Origin: Zygnema circumcarinatum | Taxonomy: Eukaryota > Streptophyta > Zygnematophyceae > Zygnematales > Zygnemataceae | Direction: 5' to 3' | Length of the DNA stretch: 64,000 nucleotides | Assembly: GCA_037447605.1 (NCBI GenBank) | Contig: CM074805.1 | Coordinates: forward strand, 4,242,936 to 4,306,935 | Part shown: positions 1 through 19,360 of the stretch, in pieces | How positions within the stretch are numbered: the stretch's first letter is position 1 | How the letters are laid out: each line of letters begins with the position of its first letter | Translations under genes and position numbers: made by a program | The notes under the pieces: model-generated | Databases searched by the model: none | The model's input: only the letters and a program-made list of their open reading frames with translations | What the model was told of the DNA's origin: nothing

Positions 1-382
1 GTGTACATAGTATTTCAGGGGGTGACATGTGTCAAAGTGTGCTATCAGATGAGCTCCTTCTGTCAAAACTTTTATCACATTCACCACATGAGATTTTCTT
101 TTTGACTGCAATTGAAAGGTAGGTTGTATAGTGTGTGCTTCAGAAGTGATGTTTGTAGGGACCTGTGTAAATTAGGTCATGAATGTGTCGACAGTGTATT
201 TTTCTGTCATCATGTATCCACAAAGAAACCAAGTCATGTCACTTATTATAAAAAAAATCGTGAATTGTTTGGGATTGAATAGCTTGTCGATTATTTTCCT
301 TTGTTCGCCCTCAGGTTGGTGGTTCTGATGACTCTCTCTCTACCTAATGCGAGTAGCGGAGCCTTTGATTGGTTGTCGGCAG
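1..382. other. Presumed intron of the MOR1-like gene; no exon recognised
   Basis: This stretch precedes the first exon I can place. It is T-rich, has no open frame resembling the TOG protein expected upstream, and ends in a usable acceptor (CAG at 380-382). The preceding exons of the gene are probably outside the window. Confidence 0.45.
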
Positions 383-9064
<8,682 letters not shown>

Positions 9065-10486
9065 CTGTAGTCGTACTTTATGGTCACGGCTGCTCGTTGT
9101 GGGTTTGATGGTGGATTGGCTGGCGGGGGACTGCTTTCTATGTGTGGTTGCGTTGAAGCCTGAGGTAAAGTTTGTTTTGCTGTTGTCAGTCACATGACGT
9201 GTAGGGGCAGGGTCCTAGTGGTTTCGTCCGTGGAGTTCATTGTTTGATTTGAATTCCACCTATTGGCTCGTATATGGCGGGTTCAGAACAGCGATACGAT
9301 GGTCAAGACTTCGTGCTGCGCTTCGGCTACTATTGCATTTGTTTATGTATTCAAATAATGCCTAATTTCATTCGAATGTTCTTGAAGCTGCGAGAATATT
9401 GTTCTATGGATTGTTTGGTGTAAATAAGCCGGTGCTTCTTCTCCCTTTCCCATTTGCATGCGGGGTCTACCCATCAGATCCTCATTTCAACCTTCTCGGC
9501 ATCCTTTTGGAACGCGTGGCCTATGAATGGAAGCGGTGGCAAACGCAGAAGGGAGAGATTGGGACTTTCGCACTGGAGCATTGCTTCGAGTACTCAACAA
9601 TCACAGGGTACTCATGTGAAGACGGCAAACTACAGGGCTTGCAGAGGATGAATGGGGACGATTGAGATCTGCTGTTACTATTTAGCGCGCACAACCAAAG
9701 TATTCGTCGTAATGCTCCTCATTTCCACCCGAAAATCGCTTCCGAGTTAACTAAAAGTCCCTGGCCGAAGCTCATGTCACTACATCAACTAAAAAAATAA
9801 AATCAGCCACTCTCTCTGTCAGTCAGAAACTTTCGGCTGCCCTATTGCTCTAAAGTATGGGGTTTTTGGTGGTATCCGCAAATCAGCACCTTCTGCCCCG
9901 CCTCTCCTGAATGACGTTTGGTGCACACCCCCTCCAACCACCATACCCGAATCCAAAGCCTTTCTGAAAACAAATATGAACTGAACCCCGACATGACAAA
10001 AGGTATACAGAGTCCATCCGCCGACGTCTCGCACGATGATGTCAGCACAAAATGAAAAACAGGCATTCACAGAAAGCCACAAAAGTTGACTATACAGAAG
10101 GCACATATGTTAAAGGGGAACAAAACAGTTTCAGACAAGCAGGCCACAAACCGCCACATACGTCTTAGATCTCCATAACGTGATGTGTCGCTAACAGATC
10201 CAAAACACTGTCGGGCCCGCATAGCACCTGAAGAGTGATGCCTGTCACTTTGCAGGCGATCCAATGCGGCGGATAATTAATTTTGTGACAACGGAAGCTG
10301 TGCCCTAACCCTTCCACAAGTAATCCCTATACAATCTCAATCTCTGTACATGAGATGCAGCCAAAGCAGGGCCTCCCTGCTCGTGCACACACCCTTCGCC
10401 TCTCCCCCTTCGTCGTGCCTCCAAGACCACATCACACCCCATCGGGAGAGCCAGGAATTTCAAGTCTCCAGCCTATTGGAGGAATG
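9065..10486. other. Convergent intergenic region, MOR1-like / ATG18-like
   Basis: Contains the two 3' UTRs. Short open frames exist (for example 9399-9665) but I recognise none and no splice structure supports them. No RNA gene seen. Confidence 0.6.
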
Positions 10487-13400
10487 TCACGACCCCTCCT
10501 CCGCATCCCGCTCAGAATTCATGAACCGCACGTACTCGTGGCGCACCATCTCTCCGCCAGCGGTAGGGTCGAACGAACATTTGTGGTAGCTGCAAGGTTA
10601 CCCAAATCTACTCCGAGTTATTTTCCAAACCATAATCCATGAGGCAATGCACCCACTACTCATCAACTGCTTCTTGAAAAACCACACGGCATCATCATAT
10701 CATCACCAATTCCTCCCCCTTGTGTAGAGCCAAACAGTTGTCAAGAATGGCAATCCAGAATCCCTACCGTTTGCAAACTCTTTCTGGCTTTCGTACACGT
10801 CAGATTCATCCGCAGCAGCTTGAAACAACCAGCAGCCGAGAAAAGCGTTTAAAAACGAAAGGAAGATGCCAATTCGGGCCAGCAACACACCTGCCGTCTG
10901 TTCCAACAACAACGAGTGTATTCTTTTGTGGACCAAAGGCAACAATGGAGCGCGTTTCTTCGGGCAGCCTGTACTGCGCAAATGACCACTCGGAGCTGAA
11001 GTACTTCGGAAGCACTCCTGCTCCCAAATCAAGTAAATGGCAACTAAAGGTTAGTTTTCTTGAAGGCCATATTCTAAGGGGCCAAGGATAAACCAGTTTA
11101 AAAAGATGAGTACATTCTTCACTTTCTAACAGTTTAATCTGCTGACATGAAAACGATCACAAGAACATTCCCTTTCAGCTTGGGATGCCAAGTCCCCATC
11201 AAACTCCTCTCTTATCCGATGTAAAAGATGGAAAAGCAATCTCTTCCCCACTGTAAGCTGAGCACTTCGCAAAACCACCAATCTTGCGAGTCATGAAAAA
11301 TTGTTATTTTATTACACACCTAAAAACACAGGCATGCAGTACTTTCATTCCAGCTCCAACAGAGAAAACTAATGACCAGGATGTTACGCCAAAAATTTCA
11401 GAGAAATCATCTGGAAAAGGCATGGCACAGCATCTGCCTCTCTCTGGCTAGACAAGAATGCGGCATAACTAATGGCTATGTGCGAAGTCCTGATGGATGA
11501 ATGGTAAAACTGTTATGTATATCAATCTGAGGCTACTAGCTCAAAATGTAACTCACACACTCCTCTCGTCCATTTGTCTGTTGGCGCATTTACCAGCATA
11601 TGAAGGGACCCTATTAAAAACCACTTTCAAACTATTCCTCTTCACCCCGAGACCTCGTCTCATGGCTCAGCATACCCACTATGCTCTACTCAACAATACA
11701 TTCCCAATGTGCTTCAGTATTGGTTACTGCCACTGCCTTGCCTATTCCAAGTGCATTGTAAATGACATTGTCTCACCTCTCATGAAAGAGAACGTGGATC
11801 CAGGATTTGATCCGCCGGGCAAGCGTCCGCTGATACCTGTTCCTACACTAGGGCTGCTAACATTTGTAGGTGCAGAGGTACCATTTGACCCTGGTAAAGC
11901 AGGGAGGTTAACTCCTCCATCAGGTCCTCTGTCTTCCGGACTAGAGGCATCTTTCAATGCAAAAACATGGACAGTTCCCTTGTCACTAGACAAAGCAAGC
12001 CATAGTGCATCAGGTGAAAAGGCGATGCTAAAAATGTCGGCCCGGTCTGCCCCTCTTCTTAGCTGCACGCCAACACCCAATACAGTCAATTAGCAGCAGC
12101 CAAAAACAACTCTGAATGAATTCGGCATTAAGCTGTCTCTGTAAAAACACAGGCCGCTGAAACATTACCAATTCACCTTCTCTTCCTTGAACGAAATCGA
12201 AAAAGCTTTGGCAAGAGGTTAGACCAATCAATTTGTACGCTATGCTCAATCAGCACAAGATTGACTGATTGAGGATAGGACAACATGTACAGAAACAAGC
12301 CATACCATCAAGTAAAGACTAACAACATGGTATTTTGGCAACCATGCCCAAGTATGCAGACTTCCGCCACTCCTGGCCTCTATCACATAGCAAATTACAC
12401 ATAGACGGATGGACGGAGGCATCACCATATCGCCTCTAACGTTAGCTGGTACTCACCTCTTGCAGCTTAGTGCAGTCTGCAGTGTTGAAAACGCGGATAA
12501 GGGTGCCTTTCACAGAAGCCGTCGCCAATCGAGTCCCGTCTAGAGTGAGGGCGAAACAAGCAAGGGCTGAATCATGTGCTTCAATGAACCGCGTACGCTT
12601 TGTGTCATACAGCTCCACTCGAACCTGGAGGGCTCCACGCAGCAATATTAACTACCACTTTAGGCTTCAGAGTCAGGAACTACCATGCCAACCTCGAAAA
12701 GGCTTGAAGCCGACTCGCAACAAGCAATATAACATGGCCACTGCGCTGCCCATCGCTGTCTCTATGCAGAACATTATCCTAGTAATCAAAGTACATTTAA
12801 TCAACTTCTTTTCTTCCTTCCTCTTCTACTGTCCACTCCCCTCTTTCTATTGTACCAGCCCCACTTCAGTTGCAAAGCAGCCAGGGAAGAGCTCTCACCT
12901 GTCCACGGCGAAGGCCAGGGCAGGCCAGCACTGTGCTGTTCGAGGCTGGGGAGAGGCAGCAGAGGCCTTTAGGGTTGGCCATAGTCTCTATTTGGTGGAG
13001 CAGCTTGAGGTCCGCAAAATTGTACAAGTAGATTTTGTGCTCCAGGACGACGCAAATCCTGTCACGCCGGAGCCGCACAGCACGCACGTCGCTGCGGAAG
13101 CTTAGCTCGCCAATACAGCGGCTCTGATGATCGTCCCATATCATCACCTGCCAAGACAGTCGCGAAGTGTCAGCAATAACAGCACGTTCGCATGCTTCCA
13201 CCGCAAAACTCATTCGAAAAGAGCAACTTAAACAGAAACTGAAGGACAGCTGATGACGCATGTTGGCATGAACAACAACCTCCCTGGACATTCCTTTCCC
13301 CACCTTGTTCAGCGGATACCGCGGAGTTGTCCCTCCTCCCACCACCGCCAATATGTTGCAGCGGAAGAGCATCTCCACTAACCCTATTCCGCCATTGCTG

Positions 13401-13648
13401 AACTCCCGACGAAAAGTTTCCTTGAAAGGCTCACAGTTGTATATCCGAAAACCGGTTGCTGTTCCACAAGCAAAGCATCCATAGTCCTGATTGAAACCTA
13501 CAGACAGAAGCTGACTCTCTTGCGAGTGCCTCTCCTTCTCCTCTGTCAGCAGGTCGCCTTGTGGAGGGGTTGCCGGGGCCTGTGGAGGGGAGGGCTGCAC
13601 AGCGCTGGGAGACAACTGCCGCGGCGAGTGAGCTTCCACCATTGCCAT
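10487..13648 (-). CDS. ATG18: ATG18-like PROPPIN (WD40 autophagy protein)
   Basis: PROPPINs are seven-bladed WD40 propellers that bind PI3P/PI(3,5)P2 and act in autophagosome formation. Exons from the 5' end: 13648-13304, 13147-12899, 12624-12457, 12062-11777, 11017-10891 and 10589-10487. All phases fit, giving 425 aa, the length of Arabidopsis ATG18a as I recall it. Conserved stretches are [51 protein letters not shown], then [11 protein letters not shown], which holds the lipid-binding L/FRRG motif. [17 protein letters not shown] and a C-terminal FDPTAGGEM follow. I chose the ATG at 13646-13648 (good CCATGG context). The frame stays open upstream to 13867, so a longer N-terminus is possible. 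The N-terminal 45 or so residues are Pro/Gln/Ser-rich. A telo-box-like repeat lies just upstream. Confidence 0.93.
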
Positions 13649-13690
13649 GGCCGCCTGCGTTGCTGCTACACGAGAAACAGAGCAGATTAA

Positions 13691-13704
13691 GGTTAGGGTT
13701 AGGG
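13691..13704 (-). promoter_or_regulatory. Telo-box-like element upstream of ATG18
   Basis: GGTTAGGGTTAGGG on the + strand, read as CCCTAACCCTAACC toward ATG18, about 45-55 bp before its ATG. Short CCCTAA repeats near transcription starts are a known plant promoter or 5'-UTR element (telo-box). Function here is inferred. Confidence 0.55.
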
Positions 13705-14080
13705 CTCCCGCCAGGAAGCTATGGCGCAGGAGACCATGGCTGCACTGCCCTCCGTCAGCGGACACTCGCTTGGGCCCGGGCCTCTTACCGCGCGTCACAC
13801 GTGTGAGCGGTCGGAACCGGATTGGGGGCACAGTCCTGTTCACGTGTGAACACTTTTTGGGTTCCAAGAAGTTCCATGCGTGAAGTTACGCGTTTCCCGT
13901 TCCCCGGCGGGCGCTGTTCCGTCAGCGCAGTTTCCGACGGCTGATTGACTGCGCGCCGAGGCGCGTGCAAGGGCGGGCCGACCGAGCGGGCGTGACGGGC
14001 GTGACGGGGGGAGGGGGATGGAGGGAGGCGGGGATAAGAGGGAGAGAGTGGAGGGGAGGGAGAGAGGGGGGAGAAAGGAA

Positions 14081-14094
14081 GGTGAAAGACTGAT
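14081..14094 (+). promoter_or_regulatory. Shared GMC upstream motif GGTGAAAGACTGAT, copy 1
   Basis: The same 14-mer lies at 19283-19296 before the second GMC gene. It is 51 bp before the ATG here and 64 bp before it there, just after a purine-rich stretch in both. It is either a retained regulatory or 5'-UTR element or simple residual homology. Confidence 0.5.
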
Positions 14095-14145
14095 CTTGAA
14101 GACACGTTTGGGGAAGAAGCTGTGGTGAACCGGCTGTTGGTCAAC

Positions 14146-17100
14146 ATGGCGATGGTGAGGAGGATGGGGGCCACCCTGCGGGTGTTGATTTTGTGCACGA
14201 TGTTGGCAACGCTTGCCATAGGTGAGGAATGGGTTCGTGAAGTACATGATAATTTTATTTAATTGCAAATAAAACTTGCGAAAATCGAGCCTAAAGTGAC
14301 ATTAGGATTGCAAATTTTCAAAAACTGGCGAAACGAGCAGGCTTGAAACGTTCTCATATTGAGAACGAAGGACAATGGTTACCTTAAGGGGGCTGCTGGC
14401 CGAATCAGGGTTAGAAAATACATTACTTTCAGCAGTAGTGAATAGTTTAAGAACTAGTGAGTGTGACACGCTGCTCATAGCAACTCCTACACAGAAAGAG
14501 GAACGTAAGTTGACTCAGCTTCCATTCAAAGTGCAGCCACACTCGCCAGTGACAAGAACAAAGGGAAGGCCATTCACTGATGCTCAGTTACTTGATTTGT
14601 AACTTCAATTTCACTGCAAATTTCCACAACCGGCGGCTCTGCAGGATACGATGACCCATACATTCGCGACGCTGTGGAGGCCCCGCAAGTGAGCGCATAC
14701 GACTACATTGTCGTGGGGGGAGGCGCCGCCGGCTGCCCTCTGGCGGCCACCCTGTCGGAGCAGTACTCCGTGCTCGTGCTGGAGCGAGGGGGCGTTCCGT
14801 ACGACCAGGTACTGTAGCCGGGCTTGTCTTGTCTCCCTGCTTTTGCTATTCTGAGAGCCAAGTCCATAAGGAAGATCTGCTGAGGCAGCGAGTAAACTAC
14901 AAATTTTGCTGGGCCAGAGATCTGGGGATTGACAAAAGCCACTTTTTTTCAATTTTAAAATATCTGTTTGATTGTAGACCTTAATCTCTTGATACAAGAG
15001 GACTAGCAATTTCGAAGTGGGTTGTTGTAGAGAATAGATAACAATTTTCGTTTGCTCAAATTTAACAGTCTGCATCTAAAAACGAAATGAAAACGTTAGT
15101 TTCACCTTCACCCGAAGACGCCACTTCACCAGCTCCTCGCCCGTGCGTCGTTTGCAGCCATCTGTGTATCGCTTAGAAGGATTCCCCTGGGTGTTAACCA
15201 CGCCAGCTGCCCAGCCATTTCGTTCTGTAGAGGGTGTTCAAAACCGGCGCGGACATGTTTTGGGAGGCGGATCTTCAGTGAACGCTGGCTTCTATAGGTA
15301 AGAAGGACCATCCACACTTGAAAAAGTTCTCTGGGAATCCCCATACAAGCCTTCCAATGTTATTGTTGAAACCTACATTCACAAAGTTTCATAGAAAAAG
15401 CCGCTTGTCCTCTGAATGGTGCAGCCGCGCAGACCCAGATTTTCTCCAACAAACAGGATGGGACTTGGACGCGGTGGAGACGGCGTACGAATGGGTGGAA
15501 TCTCAAATAGTCTTCGATCCTCCTATGGGCCAATGGCAGACAGCGTTGGAGCAAGGGCTGTTAGAGGCTGGTATCACCCCTTTCAACAACCGAAGCTTGG
15601 ATCACATCATAGGGACAAAGGTACGTGAGGCTACGGCATTGCATGTCTTCCCTAACCTGACATAGCAATGAAAACAACGCAATCAGGGAGTGCAGCCATG
15701 AAGAGAAAAACAACGCTATTTGCACTCATTGAATGTTGGAATGATGATGTTGATTAACAAAGCGCTGGCGGAAGGGATTGGGTACAAGATGGTTCTTTGC
15801 ACGGTAGTGTAACTCGACATGTTGGCGCTGTGCAGATTGGAAACACAATATTCGATTCCAACGGAACGCGGCACACCTCTGCTGATCTCTTACGTTCAGG
15901 AAACGCTGCCAACCTCGCTGTTTATGTCTTTGCCGTTGCCCAGCGAGTTGTGTTTGACACACTCCAAGGTAAAGATTCAAACGTTTTAGCTCACAAGCAT
16001 AGGTTGCAGTCGTGTACACGTTCCAAATTCTATCCTGTTTAGGATCTGTTTTGCTGTACTTGCGTACATTGCGAAACAAGTAGGGGCTGAGACTGTTTCA
16101 ATCGACATTCTTGGTCCAGATGGATCGCCAAGTGCCGTAGGAGTGATTTTTACAGACAACAATGGCACGACAAAGGTGGCCATGGTGAAGAGCGGAGGAG
16201 AGGTCCTACTCACGGCGGGAGCTCTCGGCTCGCCACAGCTGCTCATGCTCAGTGGAGTAGGGCCAATCGATGAGTTGGCGAAGCACAACATTCCTCTTGT
16301 TCTTGAGATGCCCATGGTTGGGCAGAACATCACTGATGTTCCCATCAACGGCATGATTGTGACATCACCATCGGCCGTAGAACTCTCCTCACTAACCGTG
16401 AGTGCCTTCAATTACGAATGGGGGCTGAATCAAGGACTTGGCTCTCTGTCTCTAAGTAACATTCAACTTCGAGGAAGACATACAGGATTGAAATTTAGCA
16501 TTATTTTTCCTTTGAGGTTTGGTTTACCGCTGTTAGTCGCATGCTTGCCCCACCGATGTGACTTCCTTATTGAATAGGGTTTCGAATGTACCTGAATTGA
16601 AGGTCAAAATGATATGAAGGCCGCTGGTGTGCAGGTGGTCGGCATTTCCGAGTATGGAAACATCATCGAGGGTGCGAGTGGGGGGAATTCGTCGACCATA
16701 TGGCCGCAGGCAGGACAGGCCGTCACATATCCGCCAGAGTCAAGGACAGAAGCCAATATCGCGCTCACGACAACGGTTGAAGAATTCCTTCCTCCCCCTT
16801 GGATCGATCAAATGAACCAAGCAGGTTTCATCCTTAGTAAGGTCAGTGTACGTCCGATTGTCTTTCTTGAACCTTTTTGATTAGTTGGTTTGGAAAGTCC
16901 TCAACAGCGTAGAAGAAGTGATAGTGGAAGTGTTCTGTGAGATTTGGGTGATCTCTGTTTTGTTATCCTGAAGTTAAAAACTTGTTTGATTTGTGTTCTG
17001 TTCAATATGTTCAATGCCTATCAGGTATTTCGCCCGACTTCACGTGGAACACTGACTCTTAACAGCACGGACATTACAAAGAACCCCACAGTTCAATACA

Positions 17101-18119
17101 ACTACTACAGCACCCAAGAAGACATAGACGTATGCATCAATGGCTCCCTCATACTCAACAACCTGATCAACTCCGCAGCATTCTCTGATTACCGATATAC
17201 CTCCGTCCCAACACCTCTTCGGTGAGGTCGCTTACCACTAAATCGATTCAGACTCGAACCATATATATTACTAATTCTTATGCTTCAGAGTGTTTCTATT
17301 GTTCGAATGGCTATATCGAGCACTTGCCTTGACAATTTCTCACTGTCGCGCATTTACAGAATACTATTTCCACAGCTTGCGAGTATCCCTGACGGAGAGT
17401 ACGATGGATCGCTTCCCCTGCTCCCAAACTCAGGAAACTACACAGAGGCCTCCCAATGGTGCAAGGTGTGGCACTTCCTAAGCAAAATTACCATCCTCCC
17501 TTGAAAGTTGAAAGCCTGCTTTCCTTTCAAATTGAATACAGCTGAAAAGCACAGTCTGTAAGCTGACGAATGCGACCGCCGTGCCATGCAAAAAGGACAC
17601 GGTGGGAGTGATTTGGCACTTCCATGGCGGCTGCCACCGAGGGGACTGCGTGGACGAGGAGTACCGCCTCGTGGGCGCGCAGTCCCTCCGCGTCATCGAC
17701 GGCTCCACGTGGCTCACCTCTCCAGGCACCAATCCGCAGGCGACAGTCATGATGCTCGGACGGTAAGGCGCCTGCCTCCCTCCTCGACCTGCCTCGAGAT
17801 GGGAGGGAGGGAGGGAGGGAGGGAGTTTTATTTCATTTCTGGTACAAACCAGAAAGTCAGGGGAGAGAGGGAGGGAGAGGAGAGAGGGAGAGAAAAGAGT
17901 CGGAGAGAGAGAGAGGAGAGAGAGGAGAGAGAGGGAGAGTCAAGAGGGGGAGTCGGGTTGCTAAGGGGTACAATGAATGCATTGAGAGGCATTGGTAGGC
18001 ATATGAGAGAAGCGCAAGCCATGACTGGAAGTTTCCTTGTTCGTGGTGTGCTGGTGTCGGCGGGTGGTTGCAGCTATCAGGGCCAAAGGATTATCGCAGA
18101 GAGGCAGGCAGCTCGATAA
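14146..18119 (+). CDS. HOTHEAD/mandelonitrile-lyase-like GMC oxidoreductase 1
   Basis: GMC oxidoreductases are FAD flavoenzymes that oxidise alcohols or act as lyases; the plant HOTHEAD branch acts in secreted or cuticle lipid chemistry. Exons: 14146-14221, 14645-14808, 15158-15297, 15425-15620, 15836-15968, 16120-16397, 16635-16841, 17025-17221, 17360-17465, 17596-17762 and 18074-18119, total 569 aa (HOTHEAD is about 590). Exon 1 encodes a hydrophobic signal peptide. FAD-binding [15 protein letters not shown] is near residue 50, and [18 protein letters not shown] follows. [16 protein letters not shown] is the second GMC signature. IWHFHGGC (catalytic His) and [15 protein letters not shown] (catalytic Asn) are near the C-terminus. 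Exon 10 could instead start at 17542, adding 18 residues; I prefer 17596 because it restores family spacing and matches the paralogue. The substrate is unknown. Confidence 0.92.
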
Positions 18120-18262
18120 TTTTTCGCTGCATGCGCCTGCTATTGAGAAGGCAATGAACTTACACAGACGCCTTATGTTCATTGTATGTAGCTGCAAGTT
18201 TGCGTCAATAGCGCTATTGCTTTGCATTGGAGAGGACCACTGAAAAAACTTTAGGTTTGTGA

Positions 18263-18443
18263 CAGGGGCGGATCCAGGATTTTAGTCTAGGGGGGGGGGG
18301 CTGAACATTGAGTTGGGAAAAAAATCGAAAGTTCGAGTGTGTATTTCTGCTATTCAACCTTCAAAGGCGAGCAGCTTGTCAAAGTCTGAGGGGAGGCTAA
18401 GCTAAAAACCCTAAAAACCCTAAAATCCGTGGATCTGCCACTG
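18263..18443. mobile_element. Small non-autonomous hAT-like element (MITE)
   Basis: A 181-bp element has imperfect terminal inverted repeats: CAGGGGCGGATCCAGGATTT at the left, and at the right a 22-bp arm (18422-18443) whose complement begins CAGTGGCAGATCCACGGATT. The arms differ by two mismatches and one inserted base. CAGGGGCGGATCC-type ends are typical of hAT-like elements as I recall them. The interior has a G10-11 run and two AAAAACCCTAA units and no coding capacity. Flanking octamers GTTTGTGA and GTTAGGGA match at 5 of 8 positions, possibly a decayed target-site duplication. Confidence 0.7.
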
Positions 18444-19282
18444 GTTAGGGAAGATGCTCAATCTCACAGCTGGGACCTTTTCTGTCATTGGAAACATAGA
18501 GGGGAGAAACTCTACGCATAGACGAAAGACATCACAATTAACCAAATCAAGAAGCTTCCTCTACGCCATTTGATTCCAGATGTGTGCTTGAGCCCCTTGA
18601 AGACATGCTATTGGAACATTTTTGCAAAGTCCATGGTGCTCTTGTGTGTACATTATGAAAGTTAACCTTTGCCAAAGTATAACATAACGATTATTAATGA
18701 TTTGAGGCCAACGGATACATTTTCATACCATAAGGGAAACATGCCTTCGCGCCATACCAGTGGAGTTTTAGGGTTTCTAGAGTCGCTGTAATTTGTTCTT
18801 TCCGTGTCTTTTAACTTAATGCAGCGTGCATTGCCATCTCTTCACAAAACCCTTACTTTATCTCCTCAATTCCTTACCTTAAGAAATGTCAAATCTTGAG
18901 CTCTGTCCGCCAATAGCTCACGACTCATGTTCAACAACAATAGACTCCAGTAAAAGCCGCAGCCGTCGACCCATGCAACTCTATGGAACTGTAACTGGAA
19001 CTGTAACCACAACTGCGATCCAGTTTCTCACTTCTATAAATTTTGTCGTCTTGCGCTGCTCTATCTACCCTCCGTTCGGAACTGCGTTCCGTGATGTTGG
19101 AACGCCAGCGCTGACCCGTTCCGTTACAGTTCAGTTGGAAGTTGCGTGATCCGCGCACGGATCGGCAGTTCAGTCAAGGGTCAAACCTGTCCCCGCTAGC
19201 AGGGACCGCCGGCGGCCGCGCCGAGTACGTGACGGCGTGTCACGCGGCCCCTGATAAGACGAGAGGGCGGGGGGGGAAGGGG

Positions 19283-19296
19283 GGTGAAAGACTGAT
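19283..19296 (+). promoter_or_regulatory. Shared GMC upstream motif GGTGAAAGACTGAT, copy 2
   Basis: Identical to 14081-14094; lies 64 bp before the GMC2 start codon, after a G/A-rich run. Confidence 0.5.
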
Positions 19297-19360
19297 GAGC
19301 TTGAGGTCGAGGCTGAGGGGGGGCACTTGGGACTGGCGGCATCCGCCTCGACAGGGAGCG

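Larger units (their letters stand above)
13649..14145. promoter_or_regulatory. Divergent promoter region, ATG18-like / GMC1
   Basis: The start codons of ATG18 (-) and GMC1 (+) are 497 bp apart, so this stretch must hold both promoters and 5' UTRs. It carries a telo-box-like repeat near ATG18, a GC-rich centre with repeated CGTGACGGG, and a purine-rich run before GMC1. I see no clear TATA box. Confidence 0.6.
18120..19360. other. Intergenic region between the GMC paralogues
   Basis: Contains the 3' UTR of GMC1, a small hAT-like MITE (18263-18443) and the promoter of GMC2. No other gene is recognised. Confidence 0.65.

Noticed and set aside
9399-9665. 88-aa open frame downstream of the MOR1-like gene
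   Set aside because: Lies in the 3' flank, unrecognised, with no splice or start context to support it.
12866-13867. 333-aa single-exon protein on the minus strand
   Set aside because: The frame runs through an intron (13148-13303). WD40 conservation shows two separate exons of the ATG18-like gene.
18400-18430. Interstitial telomere
   Set aside because: Only two AAAACCCTAA units inside a MITE-like element; too short to be telomeric.
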